64,000 nucleotides of DNA from Bacteroidales bacterium UBA5226 (lineage in GTDB: Bacteria; Bacteroidota; Bacteroidia; Bacteroidales; UBA932): NCBI GenBank assembly GCA_002409325.1, contig DHUU01000014.1, positions 74,031-138,030 on the forward strand, written 5' to 3'. The number at the start of each line of letters is the position of its first letter. The first letter of the stretch is position 1. Shown piece after piece: positions 15,952 to 25,429 of the stretch. The notes under the pieces were generated by a model. That model was not told the DNA's origin, did not search any database, and saw nothing but the letters and a program-made list of their open reading frames with translations. The translations under genes and the position numbers were made by a program.

Positions 15952-15959
15952 CAAAGGTA
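15952..15959 (-). promoter_or_regulatory. -7 promoter box for tRNA-Glu-rpsT
   Basis: TACCTTTG on the minus strand, 12 bases before the tRNA 5' end. Confidence 0.65.
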
Positions 15960-15987
15960 TAACGAATTTTCTTTCCCACAAATTATT

Positions 15988-16974
15988 TTATTCATTTTGC
16001 CATTGGAAGGAGTAGATGATAGACTCTACTTGTCGTAAATAATTGCGCTTGGGATACTTTGGTGCATAAACGAAAGCTTCCAGAACAATAATATTCTGAT
16101 TTGCTTTATCGTAGAAGCAATGAGAGACAAAAGGCCCTCCCATAAAATCGTTTTTCACATCCCATAATCCGCGGATTTCCACAAATTGGCGGTTGTTGTA
16201 ATTGACCCACCGGTAAGATGGTTCTATAAGGCTGTTGGTTGTCATATAGGTATTGTCCAGAGGTCCGGGCACTTCTTTTTCAAGTTTCAGATTTCGTTCT
16301 GCAAGGATCCGGGACAAGGTAAGGTCTTCTTCGTTCCTGTAGGGATATGTATATATAAAAATCCCTTGCGTTGTATAGGTCGTCTCGTAAGCTATCCATG
16401 TAAAATTGTCGGTACGTTTCTTAATTCTGTAACCGGTAGGGAAAAAAGGAGATCCTCCAAGCATTTTTGTCACATAATCCCGGATGTTTTTTTCTTCAAA
16501 TTTTTTGGAATTTTGTATCACCCTGTTTCTTTCTGCCTGTTCCATGGCATTGAGGAGCAGATCGCTGTTGCTGTCAATGCACTCCCGGATGCTTTCCGCA
16601 TTGGGACCTGACAGCGTGACCACAATCTGCGGAGCTGCCCAGATGTCTTTTTGAATGACCATTGTGGACTCAGTAAGTTCGGGATTGGTGTTGCATATAA
16701 TTATGTTGCGATGTACCTGAAAGATGGTGGAAAAGGCGTTTTCATTAATGGTGAACAGGGAGAAAAGGGGTTCTTGCTGGGGCAGGAAAGGAAAATCAAC
16801 AGCCAGTATGGAGCGCAAAGACTGTCCGGGGCCGGACTCCCATATGTTTTTATTCATAACCACCAGAATTTCTCCTGCTTTTCCGCTGACATTCTGTTTC
16901 ATCTGCGGACCGTCTGTACAGGCTGTTGCCATTATAGCAATGCATCCGGTAATAAGTAATGATTTAATCTTCAT
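15988..16974 (-). CDS. DUF4837 family lipoprotein
   Basis: A 328-residue lipoprotein (signal with MATAC, Cys about 19). The block SGKAGEILVVMNKNIWESGPG right after the signal, and the later FPTGYRIKKRTDNFTWI, match the DUF4837 family, which is confined to Bacteroidota and has no known role. It is the last gene of the leftward operon M23-dxr-rseP-DUF4837, 20 bp after rseP. This places it with envelope functions: wall cleavage, isoprenoid supply and intramembrane proteolysis. A role in envelope maintenance is inference from context only. Confidence 0.75.
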   Translation of the reverse strand: MKIKSLLITGCIAIMATACTDGPQMKQNVSGKAGEILVVMNKNIWESGPGQSLRSILAVDFPFLPQQEPLFSLFTINENAFSTIFQVHRNIIICNTNPELTESTMVIQKDIWAAPQIVVTLSGPNAESIRECIDSNSDLLLNAMEQAERNRVIQNSKKFEEKNIRDYVTKMLGGSPFFPTGYRIKKRTDNFTWIAYETTYTTQGIFIYTYPYRNEEDLTLSRILAERNLKLEKEVPGPLDNTYMTTNSLIEPSYRWVNYNNRQFVEIRGLWDVKNDFMGGPFVSHCFYDKANQNIIVLEAFVYAPKYPKRNYLRQVESIIYSFQWQNE

Positions 16975-16994
16975 ATCTGTTTTCCTTGATTGTG

Positions 16995-18323
16995 TCAGGT
17001 AAATAATCTAAAAATGTCATTGCCGAAAGCCAGGAACACAAGCCCAAGCAGCAGTATCATGCCCACGATCTGGGAATATTCCAGGAATTTGTCGGAGGGC
17101 TTTCTCCTGGTAATCATCTCGTACAGCACGATAACCAAGTGACCACCGTCCAGTGCGGGTATGGGCAGCAAATTCAGGATGGCAAGCATGATGGAGAGCC
17201 AGGCGGTAATGTTCCAGAAGATTTCCCAGTTCCATGATCCGGGGAAGATACTCCCTATAGCAATGAAACTTCCCACAGATTTATACGCCTTGGTTTTGGG
17301 TGTGAATATCAATCCCAGCTCTTGTATGTAATTGGCACCCGTTTGATATGCTTTCTTAATCCCAGCGGGAAAGGCACTGAAAAAAGAATACTCTTTTACA
17401 GTGGCCGGTATGAATTCCAGGGGGTTGGTCACCCCCACCACGAGCATGCCCTGTTTGTTCACCTTCAGGGGGATTTGCATGACCGTGAGGTTTCTTTGCA
17501 CACCGGCATATACAATCCCTTCGCTGTGTTGTGCCAGGATTTGCCGGGCATCCTGGATGGCAGGGGTTGGAATGTCGTTCAAGCTCACTATCCTGTCACC
17601 GGCCATCAATCCCGAGGCCACATTGAGCGAAGTGTCCGGTACAGAAGAAACCACAAAAGGATAGCGCAACGCAAACATATCCCTTGCACTCAGCATTTGG
17701 GCAATCAAGTTCTGATCAAAGTTAAAACGGACAGTATCGGCGCCTCTGAGTACCGTGATCACGGCGGGCCTTGTCCTTATAAGGTCAACCTGTAACGTAT
17801 GAAAGGGTACATCGTCCACTACACGGTCATCAAAAGCAAGGATCCTGTCTCCGTCTTGAAATCCTATCTCGCGGGCCAGGGAGCTGCATTGTATACCATA
17901 GGCCGCATCTTCGGTGCGGATATATTCCTCCCCCCAGGTAAAGAGAATGAGCCCGTAGAGGATAATGGCCAGTATCATGTTAAAGAGTACACCTCCAAAC
18001 ATAACAAAGAAACGTTGCCAGGCCGGTTTGCTGCGGAATTCCCATGGTTTGGGGTCCTCTTTCATCTGGTTTTTGTCCATGGACTCATCAATCATTCCGG
18101 ATATTTTGCAATACCCTCCAAGAGGCAGCCATCCAATCCCGTATTCGGTATGGGAATTCTTTGGTTTGAATTTCACCAGGCTAAACCACGGATCAAAAAA
18201 AAGGTAAAACTTATCCACCCGTATCTTGAAAAGCCGGGCAAAAAGAAAATGCCCCGATTCGTGTACAAGAACCAAAAAAGACAAAGCCAGGATCACCTGG
18301 ACGATTTTTATCAATACTTCCAT
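16995..18323 (-). CDS. rseP: Site-2 intramembrane metalloprotease RseP
   Basis: A 442-residue S2P-family zinc protease of the inner membrane. The active-site helix VLVHESGHFLFAR holds H21, E22 and H25. The third ligand lies in the C-terminal PALDGGHLV, and two PDZ domains sit between. In other bacteria RseP cleaves anti-sigma factors and cleared signal peptides. It lies 4 bp after dxr; dxr-rseP adjacency is widespread in bacteria, which supports both calls. It has four membrane helices, with the PDZ part in the periplasm. Confidence 0.95.
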   Translation of the reverse strand: MEVLIKIVQVILALSFLVLVHESGHFLFARLFKIRVDKFYLFFDPWFSLVKFKPKNSHTEYGIGWLPLGGYCKISGMIDESMDKNQMKEDPKPWEFRSKPAWQRFFVMFGGVLFNMILAIILYGLILFTWGEEYIRTEDAAYGIQCSSLAREIGFQDGDRILAFDDRVVDDVPFHTLQVDLIRTRPAVITVLRGADTVRFNFDQNLIAQMLSARDMFALRYPFVVSSVPDTSLNVASGLMAGDRIVSLNDIPTPAIQDARQILAQHSEGIVYAGVQRNLTVMQIPLKVNKQGMLVVGVTNPLEFIPATVKEYSFFSAFPAGIKKAYQTGANYIQELGLIFTPKTKAYKSVGSFIAIGSIFPGSWNWEIFWNITAWLSIMLAILNLLPIPALDGGHLVIVLYEMITRRKPSDKFLEYSQIVGMILLLGLVFLAFGNDIFRLFT

Positions 18324-18327
18324 ATAA

Positions 18328-19491
18328 TCAACAACTTGCCAACAAAATTTGTGCCACCCTCTGAGCTTCCTGGTGCGTGTCCTTCAATTCAGATAATGTG
18401 GGATCAGCCATAAAAGAGACTTTTTCCAGGGTTCGCGAGATCAGTTTTGGTATAGAATTGAATTTCAGGCTTTCATTTAAAAAAGCATCTACGGCTACTT
18501 CGTTTGCCGCATTAAGGGCACAGGGAATGTTGCCGCCTTTTTTCATGGCCTGATAGGCCATTCCAAGGCAAGGGAACCTCTCTTCCGGCGGTTTGTGAAA
18601 TTCCATGGAGCGGAAATGAGAAAGGTCCATTCTGCGTGCCTCGGGGTAATCCAGACGACGCGGATAAGACAACGCGTAGAGAATCGGCAGGTGCATATCG
18701 GGGCAGCTCATCTGGGCTTTGATTGTACCGTCCGAAAACTGAACCATGGAATGAATCAGGGACTGGGGATGGATCATTACCTCTATCCTGGACAGGGGTT
18801 GTCCAAAAAGCCAGAAAGCCTCTATCACCTCCAGGCCTTTGTTCATCAGGGTGGCCGAGTCTACAGTGACCTTTTCCCCCATATTCCAGGTGGGATGGTC
18901 CAGTGCCTCTGCTTTAGTTATGGATTCCAACTCCTGAGAACTGTGCCTGAAGAAAGGACCTCCCGAGGCTGTTAGAATAATTTTTTCTATGGGGCCCTGT
19001 TCTCCCCGTAAACATTGGAAAATTGCGGAATGTTCACTATCCACCGGTAAAATGGATCCCTTACCCGCTGCCGCTTCCCGCATAACCAGGTGACCTCCTG
19101 CCACCAGGCTTTCCTTATTTGCCAGGGCTAATGTCTTGTTGTTTTTTAGAGCGGCAAGGGAAGGCTCGAGCCCCACGAACCCGACCAGCGCATTTAAAAC
19201 AAGGTCTATAGAATCCCAGGCCAGCACCTCGGCTATGGAGTCGTTTCCATACAAAACCTGTACAGGAGTTTCCTTCAAGGCATCCCTGGCCGTCTGCCAG
19301 GCATCCCTGCAGGTAACCACCACGGCCTCCGGCAGGAACTCCAGGGCCTGCCGGATCAACAAATCAGAAGACCTGCGGGCGGTTAGTACCTGTGCCTTAA
19401 AAAGTCCGGGATACCTGCGAATCACGTCCAGGGCCTGAATTCCGATCGAACCCGTTGAACCCAGAACAGCTATGCGTTTTTGGTAAGCCAT
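18328..19491 (-). CDS. dxr: 1-deoxy-D-xylulose 5-phosphate reductoisomerase
   Basis: A 387-residue enzyme that converts DXP to 2-C-methyl-erythritol 4-phosphate with NADPH, the committed step of the non-mevalonate isoprenoid pathway. Visible are the NADPH loop GSTGSIG (11-17), the substrate/metal block PVDSEHSAIFQ, the flexible-loop region NMGEKVTVDSATLMNKGLE and MIHPQSLIHSMVQF. It starts 1 base after the stop of the M23 gene and ends 4 bases before rseP, in one operon. Confidence 0.97.
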   Translation of the reverse strand: MAYQKRIAVLGSTGSIGIQALDVIRRYPGLFKAQVLTARRSSDLLIRQALEFLPEAVVVTCRDAWQTARDALKETPVQVLYGNDSIAEVLAWDSIDLVLNALVGFVGLEPSLAALKNNKTLALANKESLVAGGHLVMREAAAGKGSILPVDSEHSAIFQCLRGEQGPIEKIILTASGGPFFRHSSQELESITKAEALDHPTWNMGEKVTVDSATLMNKGLEVIEAFWLFGQPLSRIEVMIHPQSLIHSMVQFSDGTIKAQMSCPDMHLPILYALSYPRRLDYPEARRMDLSHFRSMEFHKPPEERFPCLGMAYQAMKKGGNIPCALNAANEVAVDAFLNESLKFNSIPKLISRTLEKVSFMADPTLSELKDTHQEAQRVAQILLASC

Positions 19492-19492
19492 A

Positions 19493-20353
19493 TCAGAAAT
19501 TGATGTAATCTGCCGGATTCAGCGGGACCCCTTTATGCCAGAGTTCAAAATGCAGGTGGAACCCGGTGGAGTACGTCCCATGACTGCCAATTATGGCAAC
19601 CACCGAACCTGCCGTTACAGGATCCCCTACTTTGCTGAACAATTGCGAACAGTGTTTATATATTGACAACAGGTTGTTTTCGTGTTGTATCTGCAATACA
19701 TACCCAAACTCATCCGTCCAGGAGGCGAAGTTGACGGTGCCGTCGAGCACGGCATAGATTACCGAGTTCTCGGGGGCCACTAAATCAACAGCAAAATGGT
19801 TGTTGACCGGACTAAAGCCTGAAGAAATCAGGCCTTTGACCGGCGGGAAAAAATGCAATCCCTCTATTTGCAGATTCCCCCCACTGATACTGCTCCTGTT
19901 TTGCTGCTCTTTCAATTCGGCCCCGGCCCTGAGCAGGGAATCTTCCTGGGATCTTCCTCCCACTGCAAATTCAGGGATATCGGCCGCCTGCCCCTTGGGA
20001 AGAATCTGGCCGGGAGCCATAGGATCTTCGTTTGCAAGGATACGCTGCAGGTTGGTCAGGTGTATTTCCCATAAATGAATCACTTTTTCAAGGGAATCGG
20101 CCCTGAGGGCATTGTGCATCATGACTTCACGGGTTTGGGCGTTGGGGTAACCGGGAACGACCTCCCTCAGCGGGGTATAGATAATCAGCAGTACTACGCT
20201 CGTCACCAGGATAGCAATGATCCCGAACAGGCCCAGAAGCAACTGCAGGATCGAAAATTTTAGATTAAGAACCTGTTTGTGGGATTCAATATCAAAAACT
20301 CCGAAAACATACCTGTCCCTGAGGACTTTCTTCTTGGGATGACCAGATGTCAT
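19493..20353 (-). CDS. M23 (LytM-type) peptidase, membrane anchored
   Basis: A 286-residue protein with one N-terminal membrane helix (about residues 40-62), a periplasmic linker with coiled-coil tendency, and a C-terminal LytM domain. Zinc-site motifs are NNHFAVDLVAP (HxxxD) and HLHFEL (HxH), so it may be an active peptidoglycan endopeptidase or, as in EnvC-like proteins, an amidase regulator. All zinc ligands seem present, favouring activity. The ATG at 20353 was chosen because the promoter TACATTTG (20371-20378) lies upstream of it and inside the longer frame. It is the first gene of the dxr-rseP operon. Confidence 0.88.
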   Translation of the reverse strand: MTSGHPKKKVLRDRYVFGVFDIESHKQVLNLKFSILQLLLGLFGIIAILVTSVVLLIIYTPLREVVPGYPNAQTREVMMHNALRADSLEKVIHLWEIHLTNLQRILANEDPMAPGQILPKGQAADIPEFAVGGRSQEDSLLRAGAELKEQQNRSSISGGNLQIEGLHFFPPVKGLISSGFSPVNNHFAVDLVAPENSVIYAVLDGTVNFASWTDEFGYVLQIQHENNLLSIYKHCSQLFSKVGDPVTAGSVVAIIGSHGTYSTGFHLHFELWHKGVPLNPADYINF

Positions 20354-20370
20354 AGATTCGCTTTGTCGGG

Positions 20371-20378
20371 CAAATGTA
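20371..20378 (-). promoter_or_regulatory. -7 promoter box for M23-dxr-rseP-DUF4837
   Basis: TACATTTG on the minus strand, 17 bases before the ATG at 20353; divergent from the ruvX promoter. Confidence 0.6.
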
Positions 20379-20400
20379 AGAATCATTTTCCAATTTGTGT

Positions 20401-20408
20401 TACCTTTG
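20401..20408 (+). promoter_or_regulatory. -7 promoter box for the ruvX operon
   Basis: TACCTTTG, then CATC, then the ATG at 20413; the same string is found in front of the gene at 9096. Confidence 0.65.
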
Positions 20409-20412
20409 CATC

Positions 20413-20829
20413 ATGGGAAGGATTATGGGTATTGACTATGGTCAGAAACGGGTAGGTCTGGCAGTAAGTGATCCGCTCAGAATCTTTGCCATCCCCCTGG
20501 AAACAGTTACCGTAGACAAAGTGACCGATTTCCTTAAAAAATACTATGAGGACCAGCCTATTGATTTGTTTGTGGTTGGTTATCCCAGACACCTGGACAA
20601 TACACCGGCTCAAAACGCCTCCCGCGTAACGGCCTTTGTAACCCATTTAAAAAGGACCTTTCCACAAATTCCCGTAAAGTTGGCCGATGAGCGTTTCACA
20701 TCAAAAATGGCATTTCAGGCTATGATTGACGGGGGGTTGAAAAAGAAAGACCGCAGGGATAAGGCCACTATTGATAAAGTAAGCGCAGTCATCATATTGC
20801 AGGAATACCTTCAAAACAATAAACCATGA
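20413..20829 (+). CDS. ruvX: RuvX/YqgF-type putative Holliday junction resolvase
   Basis: A 138-residue RNase H-fold protein of the YqgF family, associated with pre-16S rRNA 5' processing and proposed as a Holliday junction resolvase. Motifs are MGIDYGQKRVGLAVSD (catalytic Asp), FVVGYPRHLD, KLADERFTS and the C-terminal DKVSAVIILQEYL. The ATG at 20413 is used; an in-frame TTG at 20395 lies before the promoter box. The leader should be near zero length. It overlaps def by 4 bases and opens a six-gene operon. Confidence 0.93.
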   Translation: MGRIMGIDYGQKRVGLAVSDPLRIFAIPLETVTVDKVTDFLKKYYEDQPIDLFVVGYPRHLDNTPAQNASRVTAFVTHLKRTFPQIPVKLADERFTSKMAFQAMIDGGLKKKDRRDKATIDKVSAVIILQEYLQNNKP

Positions 20830-21380
20830 TATTGCCCATATATATATACGGGTCCTCCGTTCTAAGACAAAAAGCACAGGACATTACCCCCGATTATCCA
20901 AATCTGGACAAACTGATAGAGGATATGTGGGAAACTTTGTATTATGCAGACGGTGTGGGCCTGGCCGCTCCCCAGACAGGTCTTTCCATACGGTTATTCA
21001 TGGTAGATGGAAGTGAATTATCGGAAGAACGGCCCGAATTAAAGGATTTAAAACGACTGATCATCAATCCCCGCATTCTGGAAGTAAGCGAACAGACGGT
21101 TGTCCACCAGGAAGGTTGCCTTAGCTTGCCCAAACTATGGGCAGACATTGAACGTCCTCAAAGTGTAAAACTGGCTTATGTGGGGCTGGATTTTAAACCG
21201 GTGGAAGAGTGGTTTCACGGGATGGCTTCCCGGATGGTTCAACACGAATACTCGCATCTGGAAGGAGAACTCTTTACAGATCTGGCCCCTGCCATCCGCA
21301 AAAAAATGCTCCAAAGCAAATTGCAGGCTATAGCAAGGGGCGAAGTCAAAACATTTTACAAAACCAAAATAGTAAAATAA
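20826..21380 (+). CDS. def: Peptide deformylase
   Basis: A 184-residue metalloenzyme that removes the formyl group from nascent proteins. The three family motifs are present: GVGLAAPQTG (43-52), EGCLSLP with metal ligand C98, and QHEYSH with H140, E141 and H144. Most deformylases have Asp before the last His (HEYDH); here it is Ser, which is not a ligand and should not abolish activity. It overlaps ruvX by 4 bases (ATGA), and the phosphomannomutase gene follows after 1 base. Confidence 0.96.
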   Translation: MILPIYIYGSSVLRQKAQDITPDYPNLDKLIEDMWETLYYADGVGLAAPQTGLSIRLFMVDGSELSEERPELKDLKRLIINPRILEVSEQTVVHQEGCLSLPKLWADIERPQSVKLAYVGLDFKPVEEWFHGMASRMVQHEYSHLEGELFTDLAPAIRKKMLQSKLQAIARGEVKTFYKTKIVK

Positions 21381-21381
21381 T

Positions 21382-22713
21382 ATGGGGGTATTCCACGCTT
21401 ATGACATCCGGGGTGTTTACGGCAAAGACCTGCTCCCTGAAGATATCTACAAAATGGGCTTCTTCCTGCCCACTGTCCTGAACACAAAAAGAATTGCGGT
21501 AGGGCAAGACTGCAGGGAGTCTTCTCCTGAAGCTTTTCAGTTCCTGGTCCGCGGGTTGTGCGATGCAGGAGCCCACGTTTCTGACCTGGGTCTGGCCACT
21601 ACCCCCATGGTGTATTATGCCACGGCCAGACATCATTTTGACGGGTCCGTTCAGATTACGGCATCCCACAACGGGGCAGAATACAACGGACTTAAGGTAT
21701 CGGGACGCGGGGCCATGCCGGTGGGATATGATAACGGGCTGAACGTGCTGGAAGAGTTTGTCCTTCATAAAAAACCCGTGAAGGCTGAAAAAAAGGGACT
21801 CGTTACGCCGCTGGATCTTAAAGAGGAGTATTTCACATTTCTCTCCTCTTATGTGCCGCAACTGAAGGGATTACGCGCGGGTATTGATGTTTCCAACGGG
21901 ATGGCCGGCCTGTTTGTAAAAAGGCTCCTGGGAACAGACAACGTATTTTATATCAACCAGGAACTGGACGGGCGGTTTCCCAACCATGCCCCCAACCCGC
22001 TAGTTCCGGAAAACATAAAGCAGTTGCAGGAACTGGTCAGGAACAAACAATGCGACGTGGGTGTCATCTTTGACGGAGATGCAGACAGGGTAATGTTCAC
22101 CGATGAGAACGGAGCATTCATTTCTCCCGATCTGATCATAGCCCTGCTGGGCCATCATTTCCTGGACGGCAAACCGGCCAGGGTACTGCAGGACATTCGT
22201 TCCTCCAAGGCTGTTGGAGAATACCTTTCCCCTATGGGTGCCCAGATGCACACCTGGCGTGTGGGAAGGGCTTTTGCTGCGCCAAGGCTCAAAGAGATTG
22301 ACGGGTTGTACGGCGGGGAATTGGCCGGTCATTACTATTTCAGGGACTTCTTTTACTCTGACAGCGGACTGCTGGCTGCGCTACTGGTATTGGACGTTCT
22401 GGTGAAACTGGGAAAACCAATTTCGGAGATCATCCGTAGCATCAGAAAATACGAGAATTCCGGTGAGCTCAACTTCCGCATAGCACACAAACAGGAAGCC
22501 ATGGATGCACTCAAAACACATTTTACGGCGCAGGAAATCCCCACAGCTTTTTTTGATTTTGACGGGTATCGCATTGAATTTCCCCAATGGTGGTTTAATG
22601 TCAGGCCTTCCAACACCGAACCTTACCTGCGTTTTATCGCAGAAGCGACAAACGGGGAGCTGTTGCAAAAAAAACTCGGCGAAATGCAATCGATCCTGAA
22701 ACCTTATTTGTAA
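21382..22713 (+). CDS. Phosphomannomutase/phosphoglucomutase
   Basis: A 443-residue member of the alpha-D-phosphohexomutase family, which interconverts 1- and 6-phosphates of mannose or glucose for sugar-nucleotide synthesis. All four family segments are visible: the phosphoserine loop ITASHNG (S95), the metal loop FDGDADR, the sugar loop GGELAGHYYF and the phosphate loop RPSNTEPYLR. The sugar loop E-x-A/S-G-H favours the dual PMM/PGM branch. It lies inside the ruvX operon, 1 base after def and 6 bases before the DUF5009 gene. Confidence 0.92.
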   Translation: MGVFHAYDIRGVYGKDLLPEDIYKMGFFLPTVLNTKRIAVGQDCRESSPEAFQFLVRGLCDAGAHVSDLGLATTPMVYYATARHHFDGSVQITASHNGAEYNGLKVSGRGAMPVGYDNGLNVLEEFVLHKKPVKAEKKGLVTPLDLKEEYFTFLSSYVPQLKGLRAGIDVSNGMAGLFVKRLLGTDNVFYINQELDGRFPNHAPNPLVPENIKQLQELVRNKQCDVGVIFDGDADRVMFTDENGAFISPDLIIALLGHHFLDGKPARVLQDIRSSKAVGEYLSPMGAQMHTWRVGRAFAAPRLKEIDGLYGGELAGHYYFRDFFYSDSGLLAALLVLDVLVKLGKPISEIIRSIRKYENSGELNFRIAHKQEAMDALKTHFTAQEIPTAFFDFDGYRIEFPQWWFNVRPSNTEPYLRFIAEATNGELLQKKLGEMQSILKPYL

Positions 22714-22719
22714 ATTGCA

Positions 22720-24075
22720 ATGAAAAGGTTTGTTACTCTGGATATTTTGCGCGGATTGTCCATTTTCGGAATGGTATTTTCGGCCATCATTCCCTATGGC
22801 GTCCTTCCGGCCTGGATGTATCACATTCAGACACCACCCCCGGATCATTTCCTGGATACGGCCAGTTACGGCCTGGGATGGGTAGATCTTGTTTTTCCCA
22901 TTTTTATCTTTTGTATGGGAGCTGCAATACCGTTTGCTTTCAGGGCAAAATGGAAACGTTCGGGCCTGGATGTGCACCGTGACATGAAAGACATCGCGGA
23001 ACGGTTTCTTATGCTGCTGGCTTTTTCATATTTATGTAACCTGTTGCAACCCTCTTTGCCGGGATACTGGTCAAAAGTCCTGATCCTTGCAGGTTTTGCG
23101 GCATTGTGGTTCATTTACGTGAAAGGCTCATCATTCAAATTACGTCTTGCCGGATGGGCAGTAGCCCTTGGTCTGCTGGCGCTCTATGCTTTTGTGTTTG
23201 ATGTGCAGATGACGCTTTTCAGCCGGAATATCATTATTTTGCTGCTGGCCTTCTTATACTTGTTCGGGGCCCTTATTTGGTATGTCACCCGTGATTCTGA
23301 AAAGTGGCGGTTTGTTGCTTTCCTGGGTGTTGTAGCCGTAAGTCTTGTATCGCGTTTGCTGGGATTTGACCATGTTCTTTATGACAACAAAAACCTTTCA
23401 TGGCTGCTGAACATGGAGGAGATCAATTTTTTGATGATACTGCTGCCGGCCACCTGGGTCGGGGACCGGTTGCTTCACATGCAGGAAGAACAAACAACGG
23501 AAATCCCCCGGGGAGGCCTTCTTACCCACCTTCTATTCTGGGGTATGTTCCTTTTGGTTGTGTGGATATGCATAAACAGCTATAACCGGTGGCTTTCAGA
23601 TGGCAAATGGTTTTCTTTTTTTACCCTGCTATTACTCGTCTGGCTGATGAAAAAAAAGGCACCCCGATACCTTCCCCTGCTCTATCTGTCGGGTTTGCTT
23701 ATTTTTTTCGGTCTGTGGATAGAACGTTTTGAACCGGGGCTTACAAAAGTTCCCTGCTCTTTTTCCTATTGTTTTGTGAGCGGCGGCGTTGCTATCCTTA
23801 TGCTTATGTGGCTACATTACCTGTCGGAATTCCTCCCCCGCGGATTCCTTTCCGGAATATTTTCGGGAGCAGGAGCCAATCCGCTCATGAGCTATGTAGC
23901 ACACGGCATGTTTGTTACACCTCTTATGAGGATTACGTATATAGAAGTATTGTATCGTTGGGCAAGACCTGCAGATTACCCATGGATTGGCACCCTGAGT
24001 GCGTTTCTGCTGGTGCTCTTTACTATGTGGCTGGTTTCCCTGGTCTCTAAAAAAAGGATTTACTGGCGTGCCTGA
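22720..24075 (+). CDS. DUF5009-type multi-pass membrane protein (HGSNAT/NagX-like)
   Basis: A 451-residue integral membrane protein with about eleven helices. The N terminus, TLDILRGLSIFGMVFSAIIP, then GWVDLVFPIFIFCMGAAIPF, is the signature of the DUF5009 / heparan-alpha-glucosaminide N-acetyltransferase-like group. Members are thought to move acetyl groups across the membrane onto sugars; the activity here is unproven. It follows the phosphomannomutase by 6 bases and overlaps the MATE gene by 8, so it belongs to the ruvX operon. Sugar modification of envelope glycans would fit its neighbour. Confidence 0.8.
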   Translation: MKRFVTLDILRGLSIFGMVFSAIIPYGVLPAWMYHIQTPPPDHFLDTASYGLGWVDLVFPIFIFCMGAAIPFAFRAKWKRSGLDVHRDMKDIAERFLMLLAFSYLCNLLQPSLPGYWSKVLILAGFAALWFIYVKGSSFKLRLAGWAVALGLLALYAFVFDVQMTLFSRNIIILLLAFLYLFGALIWYVTRDSEKWRFVAFLGVVAVSLVSRLLGFDHVLYDNKNLSWLLNMEEINFLMILLPATWVGDRLLHMQEEQTTEIPRGGLLTHLLFWGMFLLVVWICINSYNRWLSDGKWFSFFTLLLLVWLMKKKAPRYLPLLYLSGLLIFFGLWIERFEPGLTKVPCSFSYCFVSGGVAILMLMWLHYLSEFLPRGFLSGIFSGAGANPLMSYVAHGMFVTPLMRITYIEVLYRWARPADYPWIGTLSAFLLVLFTMWLVSLVSKKRIYWRA

Positions 24076-25429
24076 GCAGATAAAAACACTTTCCCTGGAT
24101 AAGGAACGCATCCCTAAGCTCCTTTTCCGTTATGCCGCCCCGGCCATCATTTCAATGACCGCTGCCAGCCTTTTCAACCTGGCAGACGTCATCTTCATAG
24201 GACGGGGAGTCAATGCCATGGCTATTGCAGGTCTTTCTCTGACACTCCCCCTGATGAATATTTCAGCGGCCTTTGGTTCGTTAATTGGTGTGGGCGCCTC
24301 GACCCTGATCTCTGTCAAACTTGGTCAGAAAGACGTTCAAACAGCAGAGATAGCTTTGGGTAATGCTGTAACACTTAATTCTATTATTGGAATCATTTAC
24401 ACTATCGTCGCGCTCATTTTCCTGGACCCCGTGTTGTATTTTTTCGGAGCCAGCGAACAGACTGTACCTTTTGCCAGGGAATACATGCAGATTATCCTGG
24501 CGGGCAATGTGATCACTCATATATATTATGGTCTGAACGATAACCTGAGGGCCAGCGGATATCCCAAAAAAGCCATGGTTGCGACCCTTACCGCTGTGGC
24601 CATCAATATCATCCTGGACCCGCTCTTTATATTCGGATTCGGCTGGGGAATCCGTGGAGCTGCCGTGGCTACTGTACTGGCGCAGATCGTTGCTCTTGGC
24701 ATTCTGCTGAACCATTATACCAGGAAACAATCCCTGCTTCATTTTAAAAAAGGCATTTTCATCATACGAAAAGGTATGCCGCGCAATATCATTTCCGTTG
24801 GGCTTGCCCCTTTTTTGATGAACGTTGTCAGCAGCCTGGTAATCATTATCATAAACCGTTCATTTTTTCGTTTCGGGGGTGATTATGCGGTTGGGGCCTA
24901 TGGAATTGCCAACCGCATGATATCCTTCTTTATCATGATCATGTTTGGTTTTAACCAGGGAATGCAACCTCTGGTGGGGTTCAACTACGGGGCACGCCAA
25001 TACAAACGGGTGAGCGAAATTTTTAAACTCACACTGCTCTGTTCTTTTTGTGTGAGTGTTCTGGCATTTATCATAGCGCAATTCTTCCCGGTTGTGGCCG
25101 TGAGCCTGTTTACGAATGATCCGACACTGGCCCGTCTTACGGTGGAAGGACTGCGCATTGATCTGGCTGTTTTTCCTTTGGTATCACTTCCCATGGTCAC
25201 ATCCACTTTTTTCCAGTCCATCCGTAAGCCCGGTAAGGCCATTTTCCTTTCACTCACACGTCAGGTTATATTCCTGATCCCCTCCCTGCTCATTCTTCCA
25301 CGATTTTTTGGTGTAACCGGTGTATGGGCCAGTATGCCCGTATCTGATACAGCCTCGTTTATAGTGGCTGCAATACTCATAGCAAAACAATTGAAAGAAT
25401 TCAGGAAAGATTATGAACTCAACGGATAA
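24068..25429 (+). CDS. MATE family efflux transporter
   Basis: A 453-residue transporter with twelve predicted helices, in two halves of six, that exports cationic drugs or metabolites in exchange for Na+ or H+. Typical MATE segments are PAIISMTAASLFNLADVIFIG near the start and GFNQGMQPLVGFNYGA at about residue 300. The GTG at 24068 was chosen because it gives the usual N terminus and overlaps the upstream stop by 8 bases; the longer frame to 23999 lies wholly inside the DUF5009 gene. The last 17 bases overlap the next gene. Confidence 0.9.
   Translation: MPEQIKTLSLDKERIPKLLFRYAAPAIISMTAASLFNLADVIFIGRGVNAMAIAGLSLTLPLMNISAAFGSLIGVGASTLISVKLGQKDVQTAEIALGNAVTLNSIIGIIYTIVALIFLDPVLYFFGASEQTVPFAREYMQIILAGNVITHIYYGLNDNLRASGYPKKAMVATLTAVAINIILDPLFIFGFGWGIRGAAVATVLAQIVALGILLNHYTRKQSLLHFKKGIFIIRKGMPRNIISVGLAPFLMNVVSSLVIIIINRSFFRFGGDYAVGAYGIANRMISFFIMIMFGFNQGMQPLVGFNYGARQYKRVSEIFKLTLLCSFCVSVLAFIIAQFFPVVAVSLFTNDPTLARLTVEGLRIDLAVFPLVSLPMVTSTFFQSIRKPGKAIFLSLTRQVIFLIPSLLILPRFFGVTGVWASMPVSDTASFIVAAILIAKQLKEFRKDYELNG

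Noticed and set aside
23999..24067. Extension of the MATE gene upstream to 23999
   Set aside because: The extra codons lie wholly inside the DUF5009 gene in another frame; the GTG at 24068 gives the usual length and overlap.
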